The notes under the pieces are model-generated. The model was given only the letters and a program-made list of their open reading frames with translations. It was not told the DNA's origin and did no database searches. Shown piece by piece: positions 34,796-43,484 of a DNA stretch of 64,000 nucleotides. Both the position numbers and the translations under genes were made by a program. The DNA is taken from assembly GCF_039531105.1 (NCBI RefSeq), contig NZ_BAAAPK010000001.1, positions 3,197,915 through 3,261,914 on the forward strand. Reading direction: 5' to 3'. Every line of letters begins with the position of its first letter. The stretch's first letter is position 1. Source of the stretch: Microbacterium lacus. GTDB lineage: Bacteria > Actinomycetota > Actinomycetes > Actinomycetales > Microbacteriaceae.

Positions 34796-36180
34796 CTCCT
34801 GGAGAACGAACACCCTCTCCTCCCACCGTCTACGCCCTGCACGGCCTCGGCGGCAGCGGCGCCTGGTTCGGTGCCGTCCGCGAACACCTCGCTGACGACA
34901 TCCGCCTGATCACGATCGACCTCCCGGGCTTCGGCGACGCGGTGGACGTCTCGGGTATCTCGCTCCCTGAGATGGCCGATCACGTCCTGGCGGCGATCGC
35001 CCGCGACGGGAGCCCGCGCTGGGTGCTCCTCGGGCACAGTATGGGCGGCAAGGTCGCCGCCCTCGTCGCGCGGCGCGCGCTCTCGGGTGAGGCTCCGGTG
35101 TTCGGACTCACCGGGCTCGTGCTCCTCGCGCCGTCACCGACCCTTCCCGAGCCGATGTCCGAATCCAAACGCGCGGAGATGCTCGGCTGGGCCGCAGACG
35201 GCCCGATCAGCGCGGGCGACGCCCGCGGGTTCCTCGACGCGAACACCGCCCGACCGCTTCGCACGGATCTGGCCGATCGGGTGATCGCCGACGTGCGACA
35301 CACGGCCACGGCCGCCTGGCGCGCGTGGCTCGAGACGGGAAGCCGCGCCGACCTCACGCGCGAGGTGGGCTCCCTGAACCTTCCCGCGATCGTGCTCGGC
35401 GGCGAGGACGATGATGATCTGAGCGCCGACGCCCAGCCGCGCCTGGCCTCCCCGACTTTTCCCCGGGCGCGGTTCCGGCGCCTGCCGGACACCGGTCACC
35501 TCATCGCGCAGGAACGACCCACAGAGGTCGCGGCAGCGATCGCCGACCTGATCGCGGAGGTGTCGGCATCCGCCCCGCTCGTTCCCGACGAGTGGTCCCG
35601 GTTGATCGCCTCCCCGCGCATCGAGCCGAGAGTCCGCGCCGCACTGGCAGCCCGGGCGATCGCCGACGACCCGTCGTACGCCCCGCGCGCGCTGACCCCT
35701 CGCCAGCTGAATACCCTGCGACTCCTCGCTGATGTCGTCGTGCCGCAGCCCACGGGCGGACGGATCGACCTCGCTGCGCGGCTCGACCGACAGCTCGCCG
35801 CCGGCGACGGAGACGGGTGGCGCCCCGCGGACCTGCCCCCGGACGCGATCGCCGCCCGACTTGCGCTCGACGCGCTCGAAGAAGAGGCAGCGGCGAGCGC
35901 GCGAGCGACGGTCGAGGCCCTCGTATCGGGCACGAGCACCCCCGGAGGCTCCGCCTTGTCGGCCACCCAGCTGCAGGCATGGTTCGAAGACGTCCGGGTC
36001 GACCTGGTGCGGCACTGGCTCGCGCATCCCGCCTCTCTCGCCCGCACCGGGTACGACGTGTTCGCCTCACGCGGAGGACCTCAGCCGCTGGGCTTCACGG
36101 TGCTGGGCGCCGGTGCACGCGCGGCGTGGGAGCCTGCCGAGTTCGGATCGGAAGAGACAGACCGCGAGGGCGCCGCATGA
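34792..36180 (+). CDS. Alpha/beta hydrolase fused to a gluconate-2-dehydrogenase-subunit-3-like domain (462 aa)
   Basis: Residues 1-255 are an alpha/beta hydrolase: oxyanion HGLGGSG at 17-23, nucleophile Ser83 in GHSMGG, acid near GGEDDDD and catalytic His in DTGHLIAQ. Residues about 265-460 match the small subunit (subunit 3) of membrane gluconate-2-dehydrogenase-type enzymes: LTPRQLNTLRLLADVVVPQP, then WFEDVRVDLVRHWLAHPAS and LGAGARAAWEP. The GMC oxidoreductase that such a subunit normally serves is the next gene, overlapping by ATGA. GTG 34792 overlaps the SDR stop. The hydrolase part may open a lactone formed by the oxidoreductase; that is an inference. Confidence 0.85.
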   Translation: MTPGERTPSPPTVYALHGLGGSGAWFGAVREHLADDIRLITIDLPGFGDAVDVSGISLPEMADHVLAAIARDGSPRWVLLGHSMGGKVAALVARRALSGEAPVFGLTGLVLLAPSPTLPEPMSESKRAEMLGWAADGPISAGDARGFLDANTARPLRTDLADRVIADVRHTATAAWRAWLETGSRADLTREVGSLNLPAIVLGGEDDDDLSADAQPRLASPTFPRARFRRLPDTGHLIAQERPTEVAAAIADLIAEVSASAPLVPDEWSRLIASPRIEPRVRAALAARAIADDPSYAPRALTPRQLNTLRLLADVVVPQPTGGRIDLAARLDRQLAAGDGDGWRPADLPPDAIAARLALDALEEEAAASARATVEALVSGTSTPGGSALSATQLQAWFEDVRVDLVRHWLAHPASLARTGYDVFASRGGPQPLGFTVLGAGARAAWEPAEFGSEETDREGAA

Positions 36181-37742
36181 TCGGGCAGCTCGCGATCGAC
36201 ACCACGGACATGCGGCGCTTCGCCCCCGGCACCGAGGTCGACGTCGTCGTGGTCGGCACGGGCGCAGGCGGCGCGCCGGTGCTCGCGGAGCTCGCCGCCG
36301 CCGGGCTCGACGTGGTCGCCCTCGAGGCCGGTCCGTTCTTCGACCCCTTCCGCCACACGCCCGATGAGACCGACGCCGCCGAGATCAATTGGATGGACGA
36401 GCGACTCTCCGCCGGCGCGGATCCGACCGCGTTCGGCCCGAACAACTCCGGCCGCGGAGTCGGCGGCTCGACACTGCATTGGGGAGCGTTCACCCCCCGG
36501 CCCGATGCCGGTCAGCTGCGCCTGCGAACCCAGTCCGGTCAGGGTCGCGACTGGCCGCTGTCCCTCGACGAGCTCGCTCCCTTCCTGCTCCGCGCCGAAG
36601 CCGACCTCGGGGTGAGCGGCCCAGCCGCCTATCCGTGGGATCCGTCACGCCGCTACGCGTACCCACCGGCGGCACGCAACGCCTCGGCCGACCGGATGGC
36701 CGACGGATGCTCCTTGCTCGGCATCCGCGCGACGGACGCACCCGCCGCCGTGCTGACCCGCGAGCGTCACGAGCACGGGCAGACCCGTGGGGCATGCATC
36801 TCGTGCGGGACCTGTCACCAGGGCTGCCGCACGGGAGCGAAGGCGTCAATGGGCACGACCTACCTGTCCGCCGCGGTCCGATCGGGTGCCGAGATCCGTG
36901 CCGATGCGTTCGTCCACACGGTCGAGACGGATGCCGCAGGGCGCGTGACCGCAGTGGTGTACCGCCAGGGGGACACCGACGTGCGCCAGTCATGCCGCGC
37001 GCTGGTGCTCGCGGCCGGGGGCGTGGAGACGCCGCGTCTGCTGCTGCACAACGCCCTCGCGAACTCCAGCGGGCAGGTCGGCCGGAACTTCCTCGCGCAC
37101 CCCGCCACGCAGGTGTGGGGCACGTTCGACACGCCGCAGCGCAGCTATCGGGGCTATCCGTCCTCGTTGATCACCGAGGACTTCCTGCACCCCACCGACG
37201 CGGACTTCGCGGGCGGCTATCTGATCCAGAGTCTCGGAGTCATGCCGCTCACGTATGCGACGAGCCTGGTGCGCGGGGGTGGGCTGTGGGGCGACGAGCT
37301 CATGTCCGCTCTCGAGGCCGCCCGCTTCACCGCCGGACTCGGGATCAACGGCGAGTGCCTGCCGAGCGAGGACAACCTCCTCGAGCTGAGCGACGAGATC
37401 GACCGATTCGGGGTGCCGCGCGCACGGGTTTCGTTCACCGCCGCGGACAACGAGAAGGCGCTGTCACGTCACGCGGTCGCGGTGATGACCCGCATCCTCG
37501 AGGCGGCAGGCGCCACAGCGACGCGCGTGCTCGAGCGCACCGCGCACACCCTCGGCACGTGCCGGATGAGCGATGACCCGAGTGACGGGGTCGTCGACCG
37601 CTACGGGCGCAGCCACGACATCGACAACCTCTGGATCGCCGACAACTCGACCTTCCCGAGCGCCCTGATCGCGAACCCCGCGCTGACGCAGGTCGCGCTC
37701 GCGCTGCGGACGGCGGAGCGGATGCTGGCCCCGCAGCCCTGA
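36177..37742 (+). CDS. GMC-family FAD oxidoreductase (521 aa)
   Basis: Flavin dehydrogenase for alcohols or sugars. FAD motif VVVGTGAGGAPVLAEL near residue 23, NNSGRGVGGSTLHWGAF near residue 90, and the C-terminal active-site pair in HTLGTCRMSDDPSDG and NPALTQVAL. A cysteine cluster CISCGTCHQGC near residue 205 is unusual for simple GMC oxidases but occurs in membrane-type dehydrogenases and long-chain alcohol oxidases. No signal peptide. ATG 36177 overlaps the stop of the fusion gene. Together with the subunit-3 domain it probably forms a two-subunit dehydrogenase. Confidence 0.9.
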   Translation: MIGQLAIDTTDMRRFAPGTEVDVVVVGTGAGGAPVLAELAAAGLDVVALEAGPFFDPFRHTPDETDAAEINWMDERLSAGADPTAFGPNNSGRGVGGSTLHWGAFTPRPDAGQLRLRTQSGQGRDWPLSLDELAPFLLRAEADLGVSGPAAYPWDPSRRYAYPPAARNASADRMADGCSLLGIRATDAPAAVLTRERHEHGQTRGACISCGTCHQGCRTGAKASMGTTYLSAAVRSGAEIRADAFVHTVETDAAGRVTAVVYRQGDTDVRQSCRALVLAAGGVETPRLLLHNALANSSGQVGRNFLAHPATQVWGTFDTPQRSYRGYPSSLITEDFLHPTDADFAGGYLIQSLGVMPLTYATSLVRGGGLWGDELMSALEAARFTAGLGINGECLPSEDNLLELSDEIDRFGVPRARVSFTAADNEKALSRHAVAVMTRILEAAGATATRVLERTAHTLGTCRMSDDPSDGVVDRYGRSHDIDNLWIADNSTFPSALIANPALTQVALALRTAERMLAPQP

Positions 37743-37754
37743 CCGGGCGCGAGG

Positions 37755-39584
37755 TCAGTGCCCGGCGAGCTTCCGGGCCGGCGTGACATCGGTGATCGTG
37801 AGCGCGGCACTGATGACCGCGAGGTGGCTCAGCGCCTGAGGAAGATTTCCCCAGAAGGCGCCGTCGTCCGCGGCGATCATCTCGCTGTAGATCCCGACGT
37901 CGTTCGCGTGGCCGACCAGCTCGTCCATCGCGGCGATGGCCTCATCGTGCCGACCGACGCACGCGAGTGCCCCCGCCCGCCAGAAGGCCGACGCGACGAA
38001 TGTGTGCTCCTCATCCGCCATGCCCGTATAGCGGTAGATCAGCGCGCCTTCCCCGAGCGCGTCGGTCAGCGCGTCGATCGTGCGCGACATCCGCTCGCCG
38101 CGGTCGAAACCGCTCTCGGCATGCAGGAGCACCGAGGTATCCAGGCGCGGGGAGCCGGGCATCATCGTGTACGCGCCGAGATCCTCGGACCAGCACTCCT
38201 CACGGACCCACAGCGCGATCCGATCGCGCTCCGTCTCCCACCGCTCGCTCGATCCCATGATCGCGCCGACCTCGGCCAGGTGCACGGCATCGCGCAACGC
38301 CTGCCAGCATCCCATCTTCGACGAGGTGTAGTGCTCGAGCTCCGGCAGCTCCCACATGCCCGAGTCCCGGTTGCGCCACAGGTCGCACGTCTCGTCCGCC
38401 AGGCGGGCGAGGAGCCGCCCGGTGTCGGCGTCCAGCACGTTTCCGGCATCCACATAGGTCCGGCAGACGGCGAAGAGGTCGCCGTAGACCCCCAGCTGCA
38501 GCTGATCGTGCGCGGGGTTTCCCGAGACGACCGGTCCGATGCCGCGCCATCCGGGCGCGTCGTACTCCGTCGTGCCGTCGACGGCGTCGCCGCGGAGGGT
38601 GTACATGACGCCGAGCTGACCGTCGTGTCGCCGGATGGTCCTGATCAGCCAGGAGATCGCGGCGTGGGTCTCCTCCCGCAGCCCGAAGCGGACGAGGGCG
38701 TGAGCGGTGTACGCGAGGTCGCGCACCCACGCGAACCGGTAGTCCCAGTTCTTGCCTCCGTCCGGATTCTCGGGGAGCGAGGTCGTGGCCGCTGCGGCGA
38801 TCGCCCCGGTGGGGGCGTAGACCAGGAGCTTGAGCGCGAGGGCACTGCGCTGCACGGTGTCCGCCCATGGCCCCTCGTACGAGAACTCCCGGGACCACTC
38901 CCGCCAGCCCGCGATCGTGCGGTCCAGACTCGCGTCCAGGTGCGCGATGTCGGGGACGTGCAAGGGCTCGTCGTGCGTGGAGACCACTCCCAGCACGTGG
39001 CGCGACCCGGCGCCCGTCACGAACGTCCCCCGAACGGCGGGGAACGGGAATTCGTCGCCGCCGGCCCGCATGGCGCCGACCCCGTCTCCGAGCACGGCGA
39101 GCGTGGTCGAACCCACCTGCAGCAGCTGTGTGCCACCGTGCTTCTGCACCCACGGCGACGCGGTCCGCAGACGGGTCCCCGGTCGGACCGCCCAGCGGAA
39201 GCGCACCTCGCCGCTCACGCCCTCGATCCGCCGGACGAGCTGCGCCCACGGCAGCCGCCCGGCGACGCCGGTGACGAGCGCATCGGTCACGCGCGCCGAA
39301 CCGGTCTGCGTCGTGAACGTCGTCCGCAGCACGTTCGTGCCGCCGACGTAGCTGCGCCGCACCGAGTACTCCCCCTCGGGGGCGAGCTCGAGGCAGCCGC
39401 CGTGGTCGTCGTCGATGATCCGCGCGAACACCGGCGTCGAGTCGAGGTTCGGCATCGGCAGCCAATCGATGCCCCCGTCGGCGGCGATGAGCGCCACGGT
39501 CCGACCGTCACCGATCGCGGCGTAGGTGCGCAGATCGGTGCGGTCGGCCGGCGAAGGATGGGCGGCGTGCCCGCGTGACGGCAT
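37755..39584 (-). CDS. Glycoside hydrolase family 15 protein (609 aa)
   Basis: GH15 (alpha/alpha)6-barrel enzymes are glucoamylases or trehalases. N-terminal beta domain starts GDGRTVALIAADGGIDWLPMP; the barrel has NWDYRFAWVRDLAYTAHALVR (shortened: NWDYRFAWVRDLAY), the substrate-binding ELPELEHYTSSKMGCWQALRD region with a candidate catalytic Glu, and DTSVLLHAESGFDRG near the C terminus. No signal peptide, so a cytosolic trehalase or dextrin glucohydrolase role is likely. ATG 39584 lies 7 nt after the SDR stop, without a clear ribosome site, suggesting coupling to that gene. Convergent with the GMC gene (12-nt gap). Confidence 0.9.
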   Translation of the reverse strand: MPSRGHAAHPSPADRTDLRTYAAIGDGRTVALIAADGGIDWLPMPNLDSTPVFARIIDDDHGGCLELAPEGEYSVRRSYVGGTNVLRTTFTTQTGSARVTDALVTGVAGRLPWAQLVRRIEGVSGEVRFRWAVRPGTRLRTASPWVQKHGGTQLLQVGSTTLAVLGDGVGAMRAGGDEFPFPAVRGTFVTGAGSRHVLGVVSTHDEPLHVPDIAHLDASLDRTIAGWREWSREFSYEGPWADTVQRSALALKLLVYAPTGAIAAAATTSLPENPDGGKNWDYRFAWVRDLAYTAHALVRFGLREETHAAISWLIRTIRRHDGQLGVMYTLRGDAVDGTTEYDAPGWRGIGPVVSGNPAHDQLQLGVYGDLFAVCRTYVDAGNVLDADTGRLLARLADETCDLWRNRDSGMWELPELEHYTSSKMGCWQALRDAVHLAEVGAIMGSSERWETERDRIALWVREECWSEDLGAYTMMPGSPRLDTSVLLHAESGFDRGERMSRTIDALTDALGEGALIYRYTGMADEEHTFVASAFWRAGALACVGRHDEAIAAMDELVGHANDVGIYSEMIAADDGAFWGNLPQALSHLAVISAALTITDVTPARKLAGH

Positions 39585-39591
39585 CCGGCGA

Positions 39592-40482
39592 TCAGGTCAG
39601 GGTCATGCCGCCGGTGACGGCGATGACCTCTCCGAGGACGTAGCTGGACTCCTGCGACGCGAGGAAGACGTAGGCCGGCGCGAGCTCGACAGGCTGACCG
39701 GCACGCCCGATCGGAGTCTGCTCGCCGAAGCTCTCGATCTTCTCGGTCGGCACGAACGCCGGCTGAAGCGGCGTCCAGATCGGTCCCGGAGCGACGCCAT
39801 TCACGCGGATGCCGCGCTCGATGAGCTGCTGCGCCGTCGCGCGGACCCAGTTCGCGATCCCCGCTTTCGACACCGCGTACTCGGCCAGCGACGGCGAGGG
39901 GTCGAAGCCCTGGATGCTGGAGGTCGCGATGATCGCCGAGCCCGGCTTCAGGTGCGGGGATGCCGCCTTGGTCATCCAGAACAGCGGATAGATGTTGACC
40001 TTGAGCACTTCGTCGAGCGTCGCGGTCTCGAAGTCGTCGATGCTGTCCACCGTCGGCATCGCGCCGGCGTTGATCACGAGGATGTCCAGCCCGCCCAGCT
40101 CGGCGACCGTCTTGTCGACGATGTCGATGTTGTACTGCTCCTGCTGCAGGTCTCCGGGAAGCAGGATCGCTTTCCGACCCTCCGCCCGGACGAGCTCGGC
40201 GACCTCTTCGGCCTGCGTCTGTTCTTCCGGGAGGTACGAGAGCGCGACGTCCGCACCCTCGCGGGCATAGGCGATCGCGACCGCGCGGCCGATGCCGGAG
40301 TCCGCACCGGTGATCAGCGCCCGGCGACCCGGGAGCCGGCCGAAGCCGACGTAGGAGGTCTCGCCGTGATCGGGCGCCGGATCCATCTTGTGGATGTCGC
40401 CCGGACCGTCCTGCTGCTGCGGGGGGAACGGAGGGCGGGGGAACTGCGTCGTCGGGTCCTGCATCGCGTACATGTCGGTCAT
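39592..40482 (-). CDS. SDR-family oxidoreductase, YhdF-like (296 aa)
   Basis: Short-chain dehydrogenase with ALITGADSGIGRAVAIAYA and the active-site YAVSK. An N-terminal extension rich in Pro and Gln (TTQFPRPPFPPQQQDGPG) is typical of this stress-associated branch in Gram-positive bacteria. It starts at ATG 40482 without a clear ribosome site; an in-frame ATG at 40473 is possible. It precedes the GH15 gene by 7 nt. A paralogue is at 33899-34795. Confidence 0.9.
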   Translation of the reverse strand: MTDMYAMQDPTTQFPRPPFPPQQQDGPGDIHKMDPAPDHGETSYVGFGRLPGRRALITGADSGIGRAVAIAYAREGADVALSYLPEEQTQAEEVAELVRAEGRKAILLPGDLQQEQYNIDIVDKTVAELGGLDILVINAGAMPTVDSIDDFETATLDEVLKVNIYPLFWMTKAASPHLKPGSAIIATSSIQGFDPSPSLAEYAVSKAGIANWVRATAQQLIERGIRVNGVAPGPIWTPLQPAFVPTEKIESFGEQTPIGRAGQPVELAPAYVFLASQESSYVLGEVIAVTGGMTLT

Positions 40483-40562
40483 GTCGTCACCGTTCGGGCA
40501 CGCCGATCAGGCGCGCCCTCCTTTCGATCGGAATGGGGCGTCGGGGGTGATGCGGGGGTGGA

Positions 40563-41102
40563 TCAGCTGCGCGGAACCCGGTTCTCGGCGCTGATCATCC
40601 ACGCGAACTGCTCGAGCTTCTCGATGACCGCGTGCAGGATGTCGGCGCTCGTGGGGTCTTCCTCGTCGACGTCGTCGTGCACCTCGCGGCAGGTCGACAC
40701 GGTGTCCTCGAGACGGACCGTGATGAGGTCGATGACCTTCGTGGTCGCGATCTCGCCCTGCGGGAATTCCGGGAGCGACGTGGACTCCGCCACCGTGTCG
40801 CTGCGCCCGTCGGGGAGGGCGTGGAGCGCGCGCATCCGCTCTGCGATCGTGTCGGCGAACTCGCGCGCCGCCTCGATGATCTCGTCGAGCGCCAGGTGGG
40901 TGTCGCGGAAGTTCGTGCCCACCACGTTCCAGTGCGCCTGCTTGCCCTGCGAGGCGAGCTCGATGAGGTCGACGAGCACCTTCTGCAGGTTCTCGCTCAG
41001 GGTCTCGGACGCGCTGAAGCCGCTCTCGGCATTCTGCTCGTCGGTGAGACGGGCGCCGTGATCGGCCTTGCGCTTGTTCTTCGTCGTCGTGGTGGTCGCC
41101 AT
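40563..41102 (-). CDS. dps: Dps-family ferritin-like DNA-protection protein (179 aa)
   Basis: Forms a dodecamer that oxidises and stores iron and shields DNA under oxidative or starvation stress. The ferroxidase site is intact: KQAHWNVVGTNFRDTHLALDE contributes His, Asp and Glu of the dimer interface. A Lys/Thr-rich N-terminal tail (ATTTTTKNKRKADHG) is the kind that contacts DNA. ATG 41102 was chosen because the family-like sequence begins there. It stands as a single gene. Confidence 0.94.
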   Translation of the reverse strand: MATTTTTKNKRKADHGARLTDEQNAESGFSASETLSENLQKVLVDLIELASQGKQAHWNVVGTNFRDTHLALDEIIEAAREFADTIAERMRALHALPDGRSDTVAESTSLPEFPQGEIATTKVIDLITVRLEDTVSTCREVHDDVDEEDPTSADILHAVIEKLEQFAWMISAENRVPRS

Positions 41103-41180
41103 GTGGACAAACCTACGGGTGCCCGGCCCGACGCCCGGGGGATTGCACACCGTGGAGGCGAGTGGTACCGGACGGAACGT

Positions 41181-41897
41181 TCACCGGTATTCGGGGTTGA
41201 ACCCGAAGCGCTCCCCGTCGTTCCACGCCTTCCGCAGGTTGCCGTACGCCGGGATCCCCCCGGCGTCTTTCAGCATTCGGGCGAGGTGCAGCAGATTCCA
41301 GGTCATGAACGTCGTGTTGCGGTTGGTGAAGTCGTTCTCGGGTCCCCCGGACCCCTCGTCGAGGTAGCTGGGCCCGGGCCCGACTTCGCCGATCCAGCCG
41401 GCATCCGCTGCCGGCGGGATGGTGAACCCGATGTGCTGCAGACTGTAGAGGTTCGCCATCGCCGCGTGCTTGATGCCGTCCTCGTTGCCGGTGATGAGCG
41501 TGCCGCCCACCTTGCCGTAGTAGACGTATTGGCCCTTGTGGTTGAACAGCCCGCTCATCGCGTAAAGACGCTCGATCAGACGGCGAGTGACGCTGGCGTT
41601 GTCACCGAGCCACAGCGGGCCGCCGATGACGAGGATGTCGGCGGCATCGACCAGCGGCCAGATTTCGTCCGGCCACGCGTCGACCGACCACCCGTGGTCG
41701 CGCATGTCGGGATAGACGCCGGTGGCGACGTCGTGATCGATCAGGCGGATCGAGGTCACCTCGACCCCCTGCGACCTCATCAGCTCGATGCTGCGGTCCA
41801 TGAGCCCCTGGGTGTTGCTCACCTCCGGTGAGCGCTTCAGCGTGCAGTTGATGTAGACCGCTCTGAGGTCGCTGTAGTCGGCGGTCGTCTCACTCAT
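41181..41897 (-). CDS. Flavodoxin-like NAD(P)H-dependent FMN oxidoreductase (238 aa)
   Basis: Flavodoxin-fold reductase. The N terminus has YINCTLKRSPEVSNTQGL (phosphate-binding loop of FMN) and IGGPLWLGDNASVTRRLIE, then LITGNEDGIKHAAMANLY. Such proteins reduce quinones, azo dyes or other small oxidants. ATG 41897 follows GGAG. It lies between dps and a membrane-protein gene, all on the minus strand but separated by 78 and 89 nt, so it is probably its own unit. The physiological acceptor is unknown. Confidence 0.88.
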   Translation of the reverse strand: MSETTADYSDLRAVYINCTLKRSPEVSNTQGLMDRSIELMRSQGVEVTSIRLIDHDVATGVYPDMRDHGWSVDAWPDEIWPLVDAADILVIGGPLWLGDNASVTRRLIERLYAMSGLFNHKGQYVYYGKVGGTLITGNEDGIKHAAMANLYSLQHIGFTIPPAADAGWIGEVGPGPSYLDEGSGGPENDFTNRNTTFMTWNLLHLARMLKDAGGIPAYGNLRKAWNDGERFGFNPEYR

Positions 41898-41986
41898 GGT
41901 CGCTCCATTCGTCCTGGTCCCATCCCATCAGCGGAGCCGGGCGAGCGCATCCCCGTGATGTGACGAACTGCAGACGGATGCCGCGC

Positions 41987-43348
41987 TCACCAGCCCGTGG
42001 CGAGCAGATGCTGCACCGCGATCGCGAAGACGATCTGCCCGGTGAGCCCCCACTGACGCCAGCGGGCGGACAGCAGGGCGGTGCCGACCAGGAGCCACGG
42101 CACGAACGGCAGCCAGATCCGTTCGACTTCCGCTTTGCTCATCTGGGACAGATCGGCGAGCATCACGGTGATCACCGCAGCCGTGACGACGGAGACGACG
42201 ACCAGATCGTCGCGAACGGCCGAGCGCACGCCCCGCAGGCGGGTCAGGACGACGGCGATCCCGGCCCCCACCAGTGGCCCGGCGCTGAAGGCCAGCGCGG
42301 CCAGATTCGCCCACACCCAGTATCCGAAGGGCCGGTTGCTCGCGACACCCGCCCAGTACCGCTCCACGAGGACGGGGTACGCATCCCACCAGACGAAACC
42401 GCCTGCGGCGAACACGAGCACCACGAGGACCGCTGCGCCGACCGCCCAGGGCAGCGGCGCCCACCGCCGACAGACGATCAGGATCGTCACCGCGAGCACC
42501 CCGAGCAACGGAAGCCCGTACGAGAGCATCACGCAGTAGCCGAGGACGAGTCCCGCCACGATCGCCCACACGGCCGACACGACGCGCGATCGCGAGGTCG
42601 ACGCCCACGCCAGGGCGCACAGGCCCCATGCGGCGAAGGCGCCGAACAGCGCGTCGGCGGACACCGACATCCAGATCGCCGCCGGGCCGAAGACGAGGAA
42701 CGGCGCCGCCTTCCGGGCAGCGGCTTCGGCGCCCAGTCTCTTCAGCACCAGGAGGACGGCGACCGGAGTCGTCGCGGCCACGACGGTGACCACGAGTCCT
42801 GCGGCGAGCCCGCTGCCCAGCCCCAGCCTCACGAGCAGCACGAAGACCAGGACGGCGCCCGGCGGGTGGCCGGCGATGTGCACCGGCCAGTTGTCCACCG
42901 AGTCCAGCGGGATGTGAGCGATGTACTCGCGCAGCAGCGCCCCGACGTCGGTCACCTCGCGTGCCGTGCGCAAGTACTCGTAGGACGTGTCGAGGATGAC
43001 GCCGATCCCGTCCGCGCCGTCGACGGCGGCAAGGCTCAGCATCCACAGCAGGGCACCGCCGAACGCCGCGACCAGCAGCACACGCCACGAGATCCGCGCA
43101 GACAGGGCGACGGCATAGCGCACAGCCAACGCCCCGAGAACCAGGGCCGCGATCGTTCCGGGCCCCACGCGCGGCATCCATTCGGCGTGCAGCGGCGGGA
43201 ACCACCGGACGTGCACGTTCACCCCGGAAAGCACCGGGTAGAGCATGGCCGCGATCATGAGCACGACCGCAGCCCCGAGGCCGATCCACGGCGCCGCGAC
43301 GCGCCTGCGGGAGCGGGCGCGCGGCGCGGTGAACGGGTCGGTGGTCAC
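41987..43348 (-). CDS. Polytopic membrane protein, glycosyltransferase GT-C/GT87-like (453 aa)
   Basis: About 11-12 hydrophobic segments. An acidic pair occurs in the first large loop region (ILDTSYEYLRTAREVTDVG) and DNWPVHIAGHPPG follows, a layout reminiscent of GT-C polyprenol-phosphate-dependent sugar transferases, although the canonical DxD is not certain. GTG 43348 has GGAGG immediately before it, too close for use, but a TAGCCT -10 box lies 6 nt upstream, pointing to a leaderless message. The promoter carries the GTC-N6-CCGTAA box shared with two other operons of this region. It may move or transfer a sugar product made by the neighbouring glycosyltransferases. Confidence 0.78.
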   Translation of the reverse strand: MTTDPFTAPRARSRRRVAAPWIGLGAAVVLMIAAMLYPVLSGVNVHVRWFPPLHAEWMPRVGPGTIAALVLGALAVRYAVALSARISWRVLLVAAFGGALLWMLSLAAVDGADGIGVILDTSYEYLRTAREVTDVGALLREYIAHIPLDSVDNWPVHIAGHPPGAVLVFVLLVRLGLGSGLAAGLVVTVVAATTPVAVLLVLKRLGAEAAARKAAPFLVFGPAAIWMSVSADALFGAFAAWGLCALAWASTSRSRVVSAVWAIVAGLVLGYCVMLSYGLPLLGVLAVTILIVCRRWAPLPWAVGAAVLVVLVFAAGGFVWWDAYPVLVERYWAGVASNRPFGYWVWANLAALAFSAGPLVGAGIAVVLTRLRGVRSAVRDDLVVVSVVTAAVITVMLADLSQMSKAEVERIWLPFVPWLLVGTALLSARWRQWGLTGQIVFAIAVQHLLATGW

Positions 43349-43354
43349 CCTCCG

Positions 43355-43408
43355 AGGCTAGGGACCGCCCACTCCCGCCGCCGAGGCAAGACATTACGGA
43401 GTCAGGAC
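43355..43408 (-). promoter_or_regulatory. Shared box A (GTC-N6-CCGTAA) and leaderless -10
   Basis: Minus strand: GTC-CTGACT-CCGTAA at 43408-43394, then 45 nt to the GTG at 43348; TAGCCT at 43360-43355 lies 6 nt before that start. No -35 consensus lies 17 nt upstream of the -10, so an activator bound at the box is the likely driver. The same arrangement occurs at 47255-47308 and 51124-51177. Confidence 0.7.
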
Positions 43409-43419
43409 ATCAGATGTCC
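43405..43419. promoter_or_regulatory. 15-bp perfect palindrome in the divergent intergenic region
   Basis: GGACATC-A-GATGTCC is a perfect dyad between the divergent membrane-protein and molybdopterin oxidoreductase genes, abutting shared box A. A regulator site is likely; a -10-like TACAGT for the oxidoreductase lies at 43465-43470. Confidence 0.6.
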
Positions 43420-43484
43420 CCGGTTCGTCATATCTCGAGGCCGTCCCGGTCGACCTCGGCACCCTACAGTCGGCACGACAGGGG

